From Butyricimonas faecalis (GTDB lineage Bacteria; Bacteroidota; Bacteroidia; Bacteroidales; Marinifilaceae), in the NCBI RefSeq assembly GCF_003991565.1, contig NZ_CP032819.1, forward strand, positions 1,550,001-1,614,000: a stretch of 64,000 nt of DNA. The letters run 5' to 3'. The notes beneath the pieces are model-generated. The model did not search any database and had not been told where the DNA came from. It saw only the letters and a program-made list of their open reading frames with translations. Of the stretch, positions 1 to 9,637 are shown in pieces. Numbering within the stretch: the first letter of the stretch is position 1; the number at the start of each line of letters is the position of its first letter. The position numbers and the translations under genes are program-made.

Positions 1-982
1 CAGCGGCATTCACATCTCCCTTCATCAAGCCAAGATCTTTCAACCCTTGGGCCAAAACCTTACATACCTCCAGATGCACGTACTGATACGTTACTCCCGG
101 ACGGGCAATCTCCATCGCCTTGTTATTACAAGCCAATACAATATTATATACATCCTTTTGACGCTGATCGAAACGTCCGCCCACGGGAACCGTACGGGTA
201 AAATCAGAACAATAATTCATGTTGTTCTCCGCTCCGGCATCGGTCAACATCATACGTCCCACGGTCAACGTCTTGCTATGATCGTGATTATGCAACGTCT
301 CGCCATTTTGTGAAAGAATCACGGGGAAAGAAACCAAACTTCCGTACGAAGCGGCAATTCCCTCGATCAACCCGGCAATGTACTGCTCTTTTTGTCCCGG
401 CAACGCGTGTTTCATGGCAGCCACATGCATCTCGTAACCGATGTTACAAGCCAGATTAATTTGCTCGATCTCACAAGCCTCTTTCACGGAACGCAAAGCC
501 ACCACGGCCTTGATCAATTCCAAAGAAGAATAATTCTTGATCAGCGAATGATGAATACCCAGCAAATCCTCCAGCAACAACATGTTGTGATAACGATAAG
601 GCGGCAAGAAATGAATCTTTCGACCTTGACTGATAGCCTCTTTCAAAGCCTCGGCCAGTTTACAGAAAGGAGCGGAACAAGTCACACCCACGCTGGCAGC
701 CAAATCCTTCACGCTCGGTTGCGGTCCCATCCAGATAATATCGTCCATATCCACGTCGTTTCCGTACAGACAAACTTCCCCGGAATCCGCGTCCATCAAC
801 CCGGCAAACCCGGGCATATTCAATCCAAAGAAATAAAGGAATGAACTATCCTGACGGAATTTATACGTGTTGGACGGATAATTTGCAGGAGCTTCCTCAT
901 TACCCAATATCAACACCAAGCCGCCACTCATCTTGTCGATAAGTTGCTTTCTTCTATTTATATACACGCTTTTATCAAACAT
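1..982 (-). CDS. pepP: Xaa-Pro aminopeptidase (M24 family), 3' end outside window
   Basis: Removes N-terminal residues that precede proline; cytoplasmic, metal dependent. The ATG at 980-982 opens a frame (MFDKSVYINRRKQL) that stays open to base 1, giving about 327 residues. Residues 1 to about 135 resemble the aminopeptidase P N-terminal domain. The start of the catalytic pita-bread domain is visible: TDAGAE near residue 247 and SDFTRT shortly after carry the first two metal-binding aspartates of the M24 family. The later His and Glu ligands lie outside the window. It is transcribed away from the SusCD locus. Family assignment is secure; the exact substrate is inferred. Confidence 0.9.
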   Translation of the reverse strand, partial: MFDKSVYINRRKQLIDKMSGGLVLILGNEEAPANYPSNTYKFRQDSSFLYFFGLNMPGFAGLMDADSGEVCLYGNDVDMDDIIWMGPQPSVKDLAASVGVTCSAPFCKLAEALKEAISQGRKIHFLPPYRYHNMLLLEDLLGIHHSLIKNYSSLELIKAVVALRSVKEACEIEQINLACNIGYEMHVAAMKHALPGQKEQYIAGLIEGIAASYGSLVSFPVILSQNGETLHNHDHSKTLTVGRMMLTDAGAENNMNYCSDFTRTVPVGGRFDQRQKDVYNIVLACNNKAMEIARPGVTYQYVHLEVCKVLAQGLKDLGLMKGDVNAA

Positions 983-1010
983 ATTTATTATTCATTTAAT
1001 GATTAATTTT

Positions 1011-1034
1011 CCTTGTCAAAATGAGTTGACAAGG
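1011..1034 (-). promoter_or_regulatory. 9-bp inverted repeat in the pepP upstream region
   Basis: CCTTGTCAA (1011-1019) pairs perfectly with TTGACAAGG (1026-1034) across a 6-base loop, 28 bases upstream of the pepP start. On the plus strand a run of eight Ts follows shortly after, but no plus-strand gene ends here, so an operator or leader hairpin for pepP is more likely than a terminator. Function is inferred. Confidence 0.35.
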
Positions 1035-1090
1035 TATAAATTTTTTTTCAATGTCACAATTCAAAAATCCATTTTAATCCAAAAAACGAG

Positions 1091-1200
1091 TTCCTTATCC
1101 CGTCGCTAAACATCGGGAGATTATTACCTTGGGTAATGCCAGGCCTTCCCCTAGCGTTAAGCTATGCTTGGTTATCATCATTCTCCTAAAAGAATAAGGT
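1091..1200. other. Possible multibranched structured intergenic segment
   Basis: CCTTAT (1093-1098) and ATAAGG (1194-1199) can close a region holding TCCCG/CGGGA (1098-1102 with 1114-1118) and ATTACC/GGTAAT (1123-1128 with 1132-1137). It lies between pepP and the 274-bp repeat and has no coding potential. The stems are short, so a functional RNA is only a suggestion. I recognise no known riboswitch consensus. Confidence 0.2.
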
Positions 1201-1229
1201 TTTAATAGCTTACTAAAAATTTTAGGCAG

Positions 1230-1503
1230 TTATATACAATTTTGTTGTGAGATGTTTACTCCTGCAGGCAAGAAGGTATATTTACCATTCGTGATCCAAT
1301 GGATAAGGAATCCATTTCTAAGACAAGCACCCATTCATTTCGCCACGGAGAGGTGTCAGGGACGTTCACGAACGTCTTTGTAACGTCTTTGATTCGTCTT
1401 TGATACGTCTTTAATCCCTAAGAACATCGAATATGCCACGGAAGACAATCGCGTATTATCTGGGAAAAGTTTACTTCGGTTTTCATTGTAAAGTGGTATA
1501 TAA
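1230..1503 (+). repeat. 274-bp dispersed repeat, copy 1 (MITE-like)
   Basis: Nearly identical over about 270 bp to 59383-59654, in the same orientation. Ends are imperfectly inverted: TTATATAC at 1230-1237 and GTATATAA at 1496-1503. Inside are a perfect palindrome, GACGTTC-AC-GAACGTC (1361-1376), and four direct 11-bp repeats of the form GTCTTTGATAC (1374-1417). No open frame. It sits directly upstream of fecR, where an ECF sigma gene would normally be. A small non-autonomous element is the best reading, but I see no convincing target duplication. Confidence 0.75.
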
Positions 1504-1597
1504 GTATCAAAAAAAATCTAAAATTGACTCACCCGGTTTTCACCCTCATCCGTATTCATAATGAAAACTGGATATTCCACAAGAAATAAAAGGAAAG

Positions 1598-2758
1598 ATG
1601 GAAAAAGATATTTTATCAAAATTAGAAGTAGCCCGCCTCGTTGCCCTCCAGCGTTTGGGAATCCTGCCCGAATCAGAGGAACGGCGACTCTTGGCATGGG
1701 TGGAAAGAGACAAAAAGAACAAAGCCTTCTACGAACAACTATACAAAAAATCATGTAACAAGAATACCGCCACCTCGCCATCCGCCGCGGATAGTTGGAA
1801 TCTATTCGAGAAAAAATACCGTACCGGTCAAAGAACCCGCAAACAATTCCAACGTACCCTTTACCGCTTGGTAGCCGCTGCCGCCGTGCTAGTTCTTGCC
1901 ATCACAGGGACATATTACTATCTTACACAACCGAACGAAGAAATAATTACTTCTCCCCGCCCCGTTTCTGCCGTACAACTTGTACTGGGAAACGGGAATA
2001 AAATCATGCTGGACGACCCGCAATCTTCCGTAGAGGCATTGAAAAATAATGCTGCTTTATTCGCGGAAAAACAGGAAATCGATTATGCCACCGCGGAAAA
2101 AGAGACGACAGAAATCGATGAAATCTATCACACGATCATCGTTCCAAAATACGGGGAATACACCGTTCGTCTTTCCGACAACACTACCGTGAAACTCAAT
2201 TCCGAAAGTACTCTGACCTATCCCGTTCAATTCAAGGGGAAAGAACGAAAAATCCGCCTGACGGGAGAAGCCTATCTGGAAGTAACACCCGATACCGCTC
2301 GCCGTTTCGTCGTTGAAACCGCGGGGACCACGGTCACCGTGTTGGGAACCACCTTCAACGTGAATGCTTCCGCTCCCGACGGGAATGTAGCAACGACCCT
2401 CGTGAACGGGAAAGTGGAGATCGGCAATGGACTGTCGACAACCATTATTGCTCCCGGCCAACAAGCCATCACCACACCGGGCAACTCCCGGATCGAAGTA
2501 AAAAAGGTGGACACGCACGTCGTCACGGCATGGGTGCGGGATATGTTTTATTTCGACGAGAAACCACTCGGAGAAATCATGCAGGAATTATCGCACTGGT
2601 ACGAATTTAACGTCATTTTCGAAAAAGAAAGCCTGAAACAACGGAAATTCACTATCGAGACATCGCGTTATGAAAACATAGACAAAGTGCTGAAATTGAT
2701 TGAAGAAACGCACGTGGTCAAGTGCAGAAAGGAGGGAAAAAACATATATATCCAGTAA
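1598..2758 (+). CDS. FecR-family anti-sigma factor
   Basis: Inner-membrane regulator that binds an ECF sigma factor in the cytoplasm and relays a signal from a TonB-dependent transducer. Of 386 residues, 1 to about 85 form the cytoplasmic domain, about 90-109 a single membrane span (LVAAAAVLVLAITGTYYYL), about 185-285 the periplasmic FecR domain, and about 320-386 the DUF4974-type C-terminal domain that contacts the STN domain of SusC. The downstream SusC has such an STN domain, which fits. No sigma gene lies upstream: the space holds the 274-bp repeat. The start was chosen for its cytoplasmic domain length; a different-frame ATG at 1561 is rejected. Confidence 0.92.
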   Translation: MEKDILSKLEVARLVALQRLGILPESEERRLLAWVERDKKNKAFYEQLYKKSCNKNTATSPSAADSWNLFEKKYRTGQRTRKQFQRTLYRLVAAAAVLVLAITGTYYYLTQPNEEIITSPRPVSAVQLVLGNGNKIMLDDPQSSVEALKNNAALFAEKQEIDYATAEKETTEIDEIYHTIIVPKYGEYTVRLSDNTTVKLNSESTLTYPVQFKGKERKIRLTGEAYLEVTPDTARRFVVETAGTTVTVLGTTFNVNASAPDGNVATTLVNGKVEIGNGLSTTIIAPGQQAITTPGNSRIEVKKVDTHVVTAWVRDMFYFDEKPLGEIMQELSHWYEFNVIFEKESLKQRKFTIETSRYENIDKVLKLIEETHVVKCRKEGKNIYIQ

Positions 2759-2865
2759 TCTGAAAATAGAAACGGGACATGTTGGCAGCACGTCCCATCG
2801 CTATAATTCGTGGACCACACTCCCCGGTCAAAGCGAGTGTAAGTACAAATCAGTAAAACAAAATT

Positions 2866-5800
2866 ATGAAAAAAGATTGTTTTATTCACGCTTGTGCGCG
2901 TGAAAAATTAAAAAAACTACTGTTAGTTATGAAATTAAGTAGCTTATTGATGCTGTTATTCTGCATGAATTTATCAGCCGGAATCCACGCCCAAGAGGCC
3001 AAATTCTCGGTAGCGGTGGAAAATGGCAATATCCGGGAAATCATCCGGATCATAAAGCAACAGAGCGACTACACGTTCGTCTACAACGTGGAGGAACTGG
3101 ATCACATCGGATCAATCACCATGAACGTGAAGGATTCCGACGTAAGAACCATTCTCGATGCTTGCCTGAAGAATAGCGGGTACACCTACTCCATTCTCGA
3201 TAAGGTGATCGTCATTCGTAAGGCCGAACTTCAGCAACAAGAACAGATTAAAAAGATACGGGGAATCGTCACGGATAAAAAGAAAGCTCCCCTACCCGGC
3301 GTGACCGTGTTGATCAAAGGAACGACGATCGGCGTTTCAACCGACCAAAACGGTAGGTTCGAAATCGTACAACCGAAAGATTCGGATGTCACCCTCATCG
3401 TCTCCTTTATCGGCATGAAAACCCAAACGATCGTCTACAAGGGGAAAGAGTTGAACATCGTCATGGAAGAAGACTCGCAAGAGATGGAAGAGGTGGTGGT
3501 AACCGGTTACCAAGTCATTAACCGTCGAAAAAACACGGGATCCTCTCAACGCCTGAAAATGGATGACATCATGACTGCCGGCGTACCGAACCTGGATCAG
3601 ATGTTGGAGGGTCGCATCTCCGGAATGACCTTGGTGTCGGGCTCCGGTGAGGTGGGTGTCGCACCCAAGATCCGTATTCGAGGTACTTCCACCCTGATCG
3701 GGAACCGCGAACCGTTGTGGGTGGTTGACGGAATTATCGTGCAAGACCCGGTGCCCATCTCGGCCGAAGAGCTAAATGACCCGGATTACATCAATCGTAT
3801 CGGGAATGCCATTGCCGGATTGAACCCGCAAGACATCGAACGTCTGGATGTTTTAAAAGATGCCGCGGCGACAGCCCTCTATGGTACCAAAGCAGCCAAT
3901 GGCGTTATCGTGATTACCACGAAAAAAGGCCGCATGGGTGCCCCCATCATCAACTACAACATGACGACCACCTTCCGGCAACGCCCTCGTTACTCCGATC
4001 GCAAGATAGAGCTGATGAACTCCAAGGAACGCATCCAATTCTCCCGCGAATTGAACGAACAACACTATGTCTTCTCCGGCCACTTCAATTACGTGGGATA
4101 CGAGGGGTTACTCAATGACTTGTATAACGGAAAAATCAACGACACGCAGTTTGCCGAAAAAGTCGCCTACCTGGAAACATTAAACACGGACTGGTTTAAA
4201 CTGTTGACCGAAGACAGTTTCTCTCACCAACATACCGTCAGCATATCGGGAGGTTCAAACGAAACCCGTTACTACGCATCCATCGGTTACTCGCGTGACA
4301 ACGACGTGCTTAAAGGGAATTACAACGAACGTTACACGAGTAGTTTGAACCTGGAGTCGACCTTGACAGAATGGCTGAATGCCTCTTTTCAAATACAAGG
4401 GAACGCGAGTCGTCGGAAATACAATCAAAGTGAAATCTCTCCCATGGATTATGCATACAACACCAGTCGCGCCATTCCGGCATACGATGAAAACGGAAAG
4501 TATGCTTACTATGAGAAACAGACCGGACGATACTATCGCCAATACAATATCTTGAACGAATTGGAAAACAGTTACACGGACCAACACTCCTCGGGAATCA
4601 CCGTTACGGCCAATTTGCGTTTCGGCATCAATTCATGGCTCAATGCCAACGCCATCATTTCATACACCAACAGCAATACGGAGATCGAAGGATATTGGGG
4701 AGAAAAAACGTATCACGTGGCCTGTGAAAGGGGTTCGGAATACGGTGAAGCCGCACCGTCTTATTCCACATTACCCTACGGGGGCGAACTCAGTACCAAT
4801 GAAACAAGAAACAACTCCTACACGGCACGTTTACAAGTGAATGCCGACAAATACTTCGGTGCAGAAGAACAACACAACATCAACCTCAGTGCCGGTTTCG
4901 AGATGAGTTCCAGCAAATACAAAAGCTACAGCCGCACGGATCGTTGTTACTACCCGGATCGAGGCATGACCTTCGTGTCGGGAATCGACCTTGAAAGTTT
5001 TCCGGATTATGGCGTTTGGCTGGCACAAAACGTACCTTCTCTGAGTAATAATTTGACCAACATTCTTTCCGGATACGCCACCCTCTCTTACAGTTACCAC
5101 AATTATTTCACGGCAAACGTGAATGCCCGCGTGGACGGATCCAACAAGTTCGGAGACCAAAGTAACGATAAGTTCTTACCGATCTGGTCGGCATCGGCAG
5201 CTTACAACTTCTCGGAACATGAAGCCTTGAAAGCCGAATGGATTGATTACATGACACTCAAAGCCTCTTTCGGTTATCAGGGAAACATGCTGGAAAGTCA
5301 ATCGCCCGTCATGTTGATAAAAAAACTTCCCGTTGATCCTTTCTATAACGAATTGAAGAGTAGCATCGAACGCCATCCGAATCCCAATCTAAAATGGGAA
5401 AAGACGAGCTCCTTCAACGTGGGTTTACAATTCTCACTGTTGCGCAATCGCGTTCAGTTCGAAACCCAATATTACTACAAGCGCACGAAAGACGCTTTCA
5501 TGACCAAAGAGGTGGCCAGCATGAACGGTGTTGACTCTTACGTGATTAACGGGGGCGACGTGGAGAACAAAGGGTACAGTGTTGATATCACCGTATCTCC
5601 GATCACCCGTGCAGATCTCTACTGGACCATATCCACCTCTTTCTCAAAAGATAAAAACACGGTGAAAAACGATCCGAGTTCCCAAACCTATGACTATACG
5701 GAATTCTTGAACGGAACCGCCGTGATCAAAGGGAAAGCAGTCAACACCTTCTACTCGTACGACTTCATCGGGCTCAACCCGGTAGATGGAGGTCCGTTGT

Positions 5801-6447
5801 TCAATGACATGGAAGACCAGAAGCACGAGTTGTACGGGTTAAACAAATACGAAACATTTACCCGCGTATTAAAAGCAACCGGTCGCCGCGAACCCTATAT
5901 GTCCGGAGGATTAAGCACGATGTTACGCTACAAAAACATTCGTATGAACGCCATGTTTTCCTACAGCCTGGGTGCAAAAACGCGTTTGTTCCGCATGTTC
6001 AACAAAAATCTTTCCCCGGAATACAATGTACACCGCGATTTTTTGAAACGTTGGCAAAATCCGGGAGATGAATTAAAAACAAATATTCCCGCTTTGGAAT
6101 CCTTGTACAGCAATGCTTACTGGAATTACGCGAACCACTACTCGGATGTCTTCGACAACATTCAAACTTTTGCCGAAGACGCTTGGACCATGTACGACTA
6201 TTCGGATGTACGAGTGGTAAGTGCCAACTATCTGAAATGCTCCAGTTTAAGTTTCACGTACGAATTCGGAAAGGACTTGTTGTCGAAAATAGGCTTCTCC
6301 CGCCTCTCCCTCTCGTTGTCCGGGACAAACCTATTTACACTGTGTTCCAAGAAACTAAAAGGACAGACTCCGACTCAAGGCGGTTTCAGTGAAATACAGC
6401 TATCAGACCGTCCCACTTATTCTTTCGGATTGAGTGTCTCATTTTAA
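2866..6447 (+). CDS. SusC/RagA-family TonB-dependent outer membrane transporter with STN domain
   Basis: Energised outer-membrane channel working with the SusD lipoprotein encoded next. Of 1193 residues, 1 to about 43 are the signal region (an alternative start is the ATG at 2929). About 45-115 are the STN signalling domain, 130-205 a carboxypeptidase-regulatory-like fold (PLPGVTVLIKGTTIG), then the EEVVVTGYQ segment typical of the family. The plug follows (DAAATALYGTKAANGVIVI), then the beta barrel ending in an aromatic C-terminus (SFGLSVSF). The STN domain plus the upstream FecR implies cell-surface signalling. Length and motifs are complete. Cargo is unknown; no glycosidase is nearby. Confidence 0.95.
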   Translation: MKKDCFIHACAREKLKKLLLVMKLSSLLMLLFCMNLSAGIHAQEAKFSVAVENGNIREIIRIIKQQSDYTFVYNVEELDHIGSITMNVKDSDVRTILDACLKNSGYTYSILDKVIVIRKAELQQQEQIKKIRGIVTDKKKAPLPGVTVLIKGTTIGVSTDQNGRFEIVQPKDSDVTLIVSFIGMKTQTIVYKGKELNIVMEEDSQEMEEVVVTGYQVINRRKNTGSSQRLKMDDIMTAGVPNLDQMLEGRISGMTLVSGSGEVGVAPKIRIRGTSTLIGNREPLWVVDGIIVQDPVPISAEELNDPDYINRIGNAIAGLNPQDIERLDVLKDAAATALYGTKAANGVIVITTKKGRMGAPIINYNMTTTFRQRPRYSDRKIELMNSKERIQFSRELNEQHYVFSGHFNYVGYEGLLNDLYNGKINDTQFAEKVAYLETLNTDWFKLLTEDSFSHQHTVSISGGSNETRYYASIGYSRDNDVLKGNYNERYTSSLNLESTLTEWLNASFQIQGNASRRKYNQSEISPMDYAYNTSRAIPAYDENGKYAYYEKQTGRYYRQYNILNELENSYTDQHSSGITVTANLRFGINSWLNANAIISYTNSNTEIEGYWGEKTYHVACERGSEYGEAAPSYSTLPYGGELSTNETRNNSYTARLQVNADKYFGAEEQHNINLSAGFEMSSSKYKSYSRTDRCYYPDRGMTFVSGIDLESFPDYGVWLAQNVPSLSNNLTNILSGYATLSYSYHNYFTANVNARVDGSNKFGDQSNDKFLPIWSASAAYNFSEHEALKAEWIDYMTLKASFGYQGNMLESQSPVMLIKKLPVDPFYNELKSSIERHPNPNLKWEKTSSFNVGLQFSLLRNRVQFETQYYYKRTKDAFMTKEVASMNGVDSYVINGGDVENKGYSVDITVSPITRADLYWTISTSFSKDKNTVKNDPSSQTYDYTEFLNGTAVIKGKAVNTFYSYDFIGLNPVDGGPLFNDMEDQKHELYGLNKYETFTRVLKATGRREPYMSGGLSTMLRYKNIRMNAMFSYSLGAKTRLFRMFNKNLSPEYNVHRDFLKRWQNPGDELKTNIPALESLYSNAYWNYANHYSDVFDNIQTFAEDAWTMYDYSDVRVVSANYLKCSSLSFTYEFGKDLLSKIGFSRLSLSLSGTNLFTLCSKKLKGQTPTQGGFSEIQLSDRPTYSFGLSVSF

Positions 6448-6459
6448 AACAGGAAAAAC

Positions 6460-7998
6460 ATGAAAAAGATATTCATAATCAGTTGCATTTTGTTCGTTCT
6501 CTCCTCTTGTGATAGTTTCCTGAAGGAGTATTCGCAAGATCTGGCAAGAGTTGAAACCATCGGAGATTTGGACGAACTACTGTTGGGGAGTGCATATTAT
6601 CCCATCGGATACAAATACATAGCGAGTTATACCCTATACACGGTAGGCGAGCCGTACAATCAATATGTTCACTTCATGAGCGATGAACTAAAACAAAACG
6701 AAGAGACATCCTATGGTTCCAATGGTATTTTTGAAACTGTTTTCGGGTATTACACGTGGCAGCGTCAAGTAGGAATCAACCTAAAAGGGACTAGCGTTGG
6801 AACCGAGAATACGGATTGGAAAAAGACCTACAATTACATCAATGCCACCAACATGATTCTAAGTGAATTAGACGAAGTCACGATCCATGACGATGAAGAA
6901 GAAAGCACGAAAATGCGGGTAGAGGGAGAGTGTCATTTCTTGCGGGCGTTATACTATTTCACCTTGGTAAACCTGTACGCGGACCCGTACGTACCTTCTA
7001 AAGCTGCCAGTACACCGGGAGTTCCGTTGAAATTAACTTCGTATGTCGAAGACAAGGAGTACCAAAACAACTCGGTGGCAGAAATCTACGAACAAGTGCT
7101 GAAAGACTTGAACCGAGCCATCGAATGCTTGTCGCAAACAACGCGTAAAAGCATTTACAGGGCTGACATAACGGCCGCTTACCTGTTAACGGCTCGGGTT
7201 TACCTGTACATGCAAGATTATCCCAATGCCCGTAAATACGCCCAACTGGTATTGGATCGTAACGACAACTTAACAGACCTCAACCTTTTTGCAGGTACAG
7301 ATAATGTTTTCACCTCCGAGAATCCCGAAGTAATCTTTAGTATGGGAGGACATTTCCTATCGTACAACATTTACGGAGACGACCGATATGATGAAGAGTA
7401 TCCGTTCTACGTTTCGGATGACCTAATCGCCGCTTTTGAAGAGAATGACCTCAGAAAAAGCCTGTATATCTCGGAAGGAGGATATGGCTATTACTACAAA
7501 AAAATCTACTGGGGAAGAAAACATTACGGTTCCTCTTGTAGTGTCTCCGATAACTTTTTATTCCGCACCTCGGAGGCCTATTTAATCCTGGCCGAAGCAT
7601 GCGCTTTTGACAACGAGGAAGGCTTGGCGCGTCAATACATCGAACAATTGCAAGCCAAACGATTCGCGACGGTACCCGCGGTCACTCAATCCGGAAACGC
7701 ACTGATCGACTTGATTCGAGAAGAACGCCAACGGGAGTTATGCTTGGAAGGTCACCGTTGGTTTGACTTACGTCGTTACACGGTATGTGAAAAATACCCG
7801 TGGTCAAAAACCATCCGACATCTTTACACGGATTTCAGCTCCCAAGATTGGAGCCCGGAAAGGACCCGCGTTTTTGAACTGGAACCCAATGACAAGGCAT
7901 ATACTTTAGCATTCCCCAAGGAGGTATTGGATTTCCAAAACACGTTGAACACGAACAATCGACCGGAACGCCTTCCCGTGGAAGAAAGTAATTATTAA
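6460..7998 (+). CDS. SusD/RagB-family surface lipoprotein
   Basis: Lid-like substrate-binding partner of the SusC channel. 512 residues; lipobox LSSC places the lipidated cysteine near residue 17. The family's TPR-like helical scaffold is evident (YNYINATNMILSELDEV, GECHFLRALYYFTLVNLYAD), as is the conserved C-terminal block RQRELCLEGHRWFDLRRY. The gene starts 12 bp after susC stops, so the two are surely co-transcribed. Ligand specificity cannot be read from the sequence. Confidence 0.95.
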   Translation: MKKIFIISCILFVLSSCDSFLKEYSQDLARVETIGDLDELLLGSAYYPIGYKYIASYTLYTVGEPYNQYVHFMSDELKQNEETSYGSNGIFETVFGYYTWQRQVGINLKGTSVGTENTDWKKTYNYINATNMILSELDEVTIHDDEEESTKMRVEGECHFLRALYYFTLVNLYADPYVPSKAASTPGVPLKLTSYVEDKEYQNNSVAEIYEQVLKDLNRAIECLSQTTRKSIYRADITAAYLLTARVYLYMQDYPNARKYAQLVLDRNDNLTDLNLFAGTDNVFTSENPEVIFSMGGHFLSYNIYGDDRYDEEYPFYVSDDLIAAFEENDLRKSLYISEGGYGYYYKKIYWGRKHYGSSCSVSDNFLFRTSEAYLILAEACAFDNEEGLARQYIEQLQAKRFATVPAVTQSGNALIDLIREERQRELCLEGHRWFDLRRYTVCEKYPWSKTIRHLYTDFSSQDWSPERTRVFELEPNDKAYTLAFPKEVLDFQNTLNTNNRPERLPVEESNY

Positions 7999-8014
7999 CC
8001 AACAAGTACATACA

Positions 8015-8890
8015 ATGAAAAAGATATATTACATCATCTTGCTCAGCCTCTTAACGGTTACTTTTTCTTGTAGCAAGGAGGACGATTTGGAACCGACAGA
8101 CATGCGGTACGATTACTTCACAGTCTCTCCGGATGCCAATGACGAGGAATCCATATTACGACGCAAATTTTACGAAGATCACAACATTCATCTTCTCTTC
8201 AATGATACCCTACGCCACGAACAACGGGGTACGTATGCCGATGGGACACCGCATTGGTTTACGGAATTGCTCGACTTGTCTTACGACATCACAACCACCA
8301 AAAACGAAACTCGTTTCACATATATCCGAGACCATCAAAAGCAAGAAGAAGGCATACGCTACGCGGAAACCTACATTCTTCCCCATTTAGGCGAAGGGTT
8401 ACGCCCTTATTCCATCTTTTTGGTGGAGACACTGGAAGAGTACGGCTGGAGATGGAAAACCGTTGCCTACTATAACGGGAAACGTTGTCTGGCCCTTGCC
8501 ACCCAAGGCATTGCCGAAATGGAGGAAGAAGAGCTAAAAGAACGCTGCATTGACATATTCTACAACATCGTCGACAGTAAAACGAACTACTACGACGAAG
8601 AACTGAATGACTTCATGGCATTGGGCAACAACCTTCACGGAGAAACACTCGAGTCGGCCGGTCTATCCGACGACCCGACAAATGAAGAGATCTACGCCCT
8701 CGGATTTTTAACCTGGTCAACCTGGTACCGAGAATTTCCAAGCAGAAGCAGTGATTTCACTTCATTTTTAAAAGCGGTCTTCTATCAAAAAGAAGAGGAT
8801 TTCAAAGCTCGATACGCCTCATATCCTCTCATACTTCAAAAATACGATATTATGAAAGAGGTGGTCAAGCAAAAAGGTTATATATTCTAA
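8015..8890 (+). CDS. Lipoprotein resembling SusCD-associated zinc metallohydrolases, HExxH motif absent
   Basis: 291 residues with lipobox TFSC (cysteine near 19). Its place directly after susD, its size, its N-terminal pattern (DDLEPTDM) and its C-terminal pattern (YALGFLTWSTWYREF, ILQKYDIMKEVV) recall the substrate import-associated zinc metallohydrolase lipoproteins of Bacteroidetes SusCD loci. Those proteins carry HExxH. Here no HExxH is present; the only His-Glu pair is RHEQRG near residue 68. I infer a degenerate, probably non-catalytic member that may keep a binding role. The family match is from memory and moderate; an unrelated lipoprotein is possible. Confidence 0.6.
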   Translation: MKKIYYIILLSLLTVTFSCSKEDDLEPTDMRYDYFTVSPDANDEESILRRKFYEDHNIHLLFNDTLRHEQRGTYADGTPHWFTELLDLSYDITTTKNETRFTYIRDHQKQEEGIRYAETYILPHLGEGLRPYSIFLVETLEEYGWRWKTVAYYNGKRCLALATQGIAEMEEEELKERCIDIFYNIVDSKTNYYDEELNDFMALGNNLHGETLESAGLSDDPTNEEIYALGFLTWSTWYREFPSRSSDFTSFLKAVFYQKEEDFKARYASYPLILQKYDIMKEVVKQKGYIF

Positions 8891-8900
8891 ACGGAAACAT

Positions 8901-9626
8901 ATGAAAAAGATATTCAATTTATTATGCTTCATATCCGTCATTCTTATCACCGGATGTAATGACGACGACAAACTACCCCGTGTAACCCCGGAAGCAACCG
9001 GCACGTTCAGCGATACGGACGGACAAGAATACCCATGGGCGCGCTATAACGGGATCGACTGGATGACCTCCAATTACAAAGGAGGAACCCCCTATTACGA
9101 GGCCAAGGACAAATGGGACGACGACCTGATCGGCATTGACGACAAAGAGCTGGCCATAGCCGACCTGGAAACTTTCGGCAATCTATACACCTACGAACAG
9201 GCATTAGCTCTCGCTCCCGAGGGTTGGCGTCTCCCGACAGACGAGGACTGGCAAAAACTAGAACAAGCCATGGGTATGTCAGCCCAAACAGCAGCACAAA
9301 AAGGTTGGCGCGGTTCGAGTATCGGGGAGCTACTCCAGCAAGACGAAACAGGCAGTGGCATACACCTTCAACTAGGCGGATATGTCTCCGTACGAGCCGG
9401 AAGACCCATGAGCTTACGCCTGCGCCTTGTCCGGTCCACCGGATACTACTGGACCTCCACGGAAGCCAAAGGGAGCTATCCGGAGGGTACGGCCGTGTTC
9501 TATCGAAGCATTCGTTACAACACCTCGAAGATCGAGCGTGAAATTATCGCAACCACCGAACAAGACTATTTAGACAACGTGTATCCCAAATATTTAAGCG
9601 TACGTTACGTGCGTGATGCCCAATAA
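8901..9626 (+). CDS. FISUMP-domain lipoprotein
   Basis: 241 residues with lipobox ITGC (cysteine near 19). The rest matches the Fibrobacter succinogenes major paralogous (FISUMP) domain: YNGIDWMTSNYK, LYTYEQALALAPEGWRLPT, YYWTSTEA and a C-terminal LSVRYVRD block. Such domains are found on secreted or surface lipoproteins of Bacteroidetes and are thought to be binding or structural modules; no enzyme activity is known. It is the fourth gene of the SusCD operon, 10 bp after the previous stop, so a surface role with SusCD is likely. Confidence 0.85.
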   Translation: MKKIFNLLCFISVILITGCNDDDKLPRVTPEATGTFSDTDGQEYPWARYNGIDWMTSNYKGGTPYYEAKDKWDDDLIGIDDKELAIADLETFGNLYTYEQALALAPEGWRLPTDEDWQKLEQAMGMSAQTAAQKGWRGSSIGELLQQDETGSGIHLQLGGYVSVRAGRPMSLRLRLVRSTGYYWTSTEAKGSYPEGTAVFYRSIRYNTSKIEREIIATTEQDYLDNVYPKYLSVRYVRDAQ

Positions 9627-9637
9627 ACAAGAAAACA

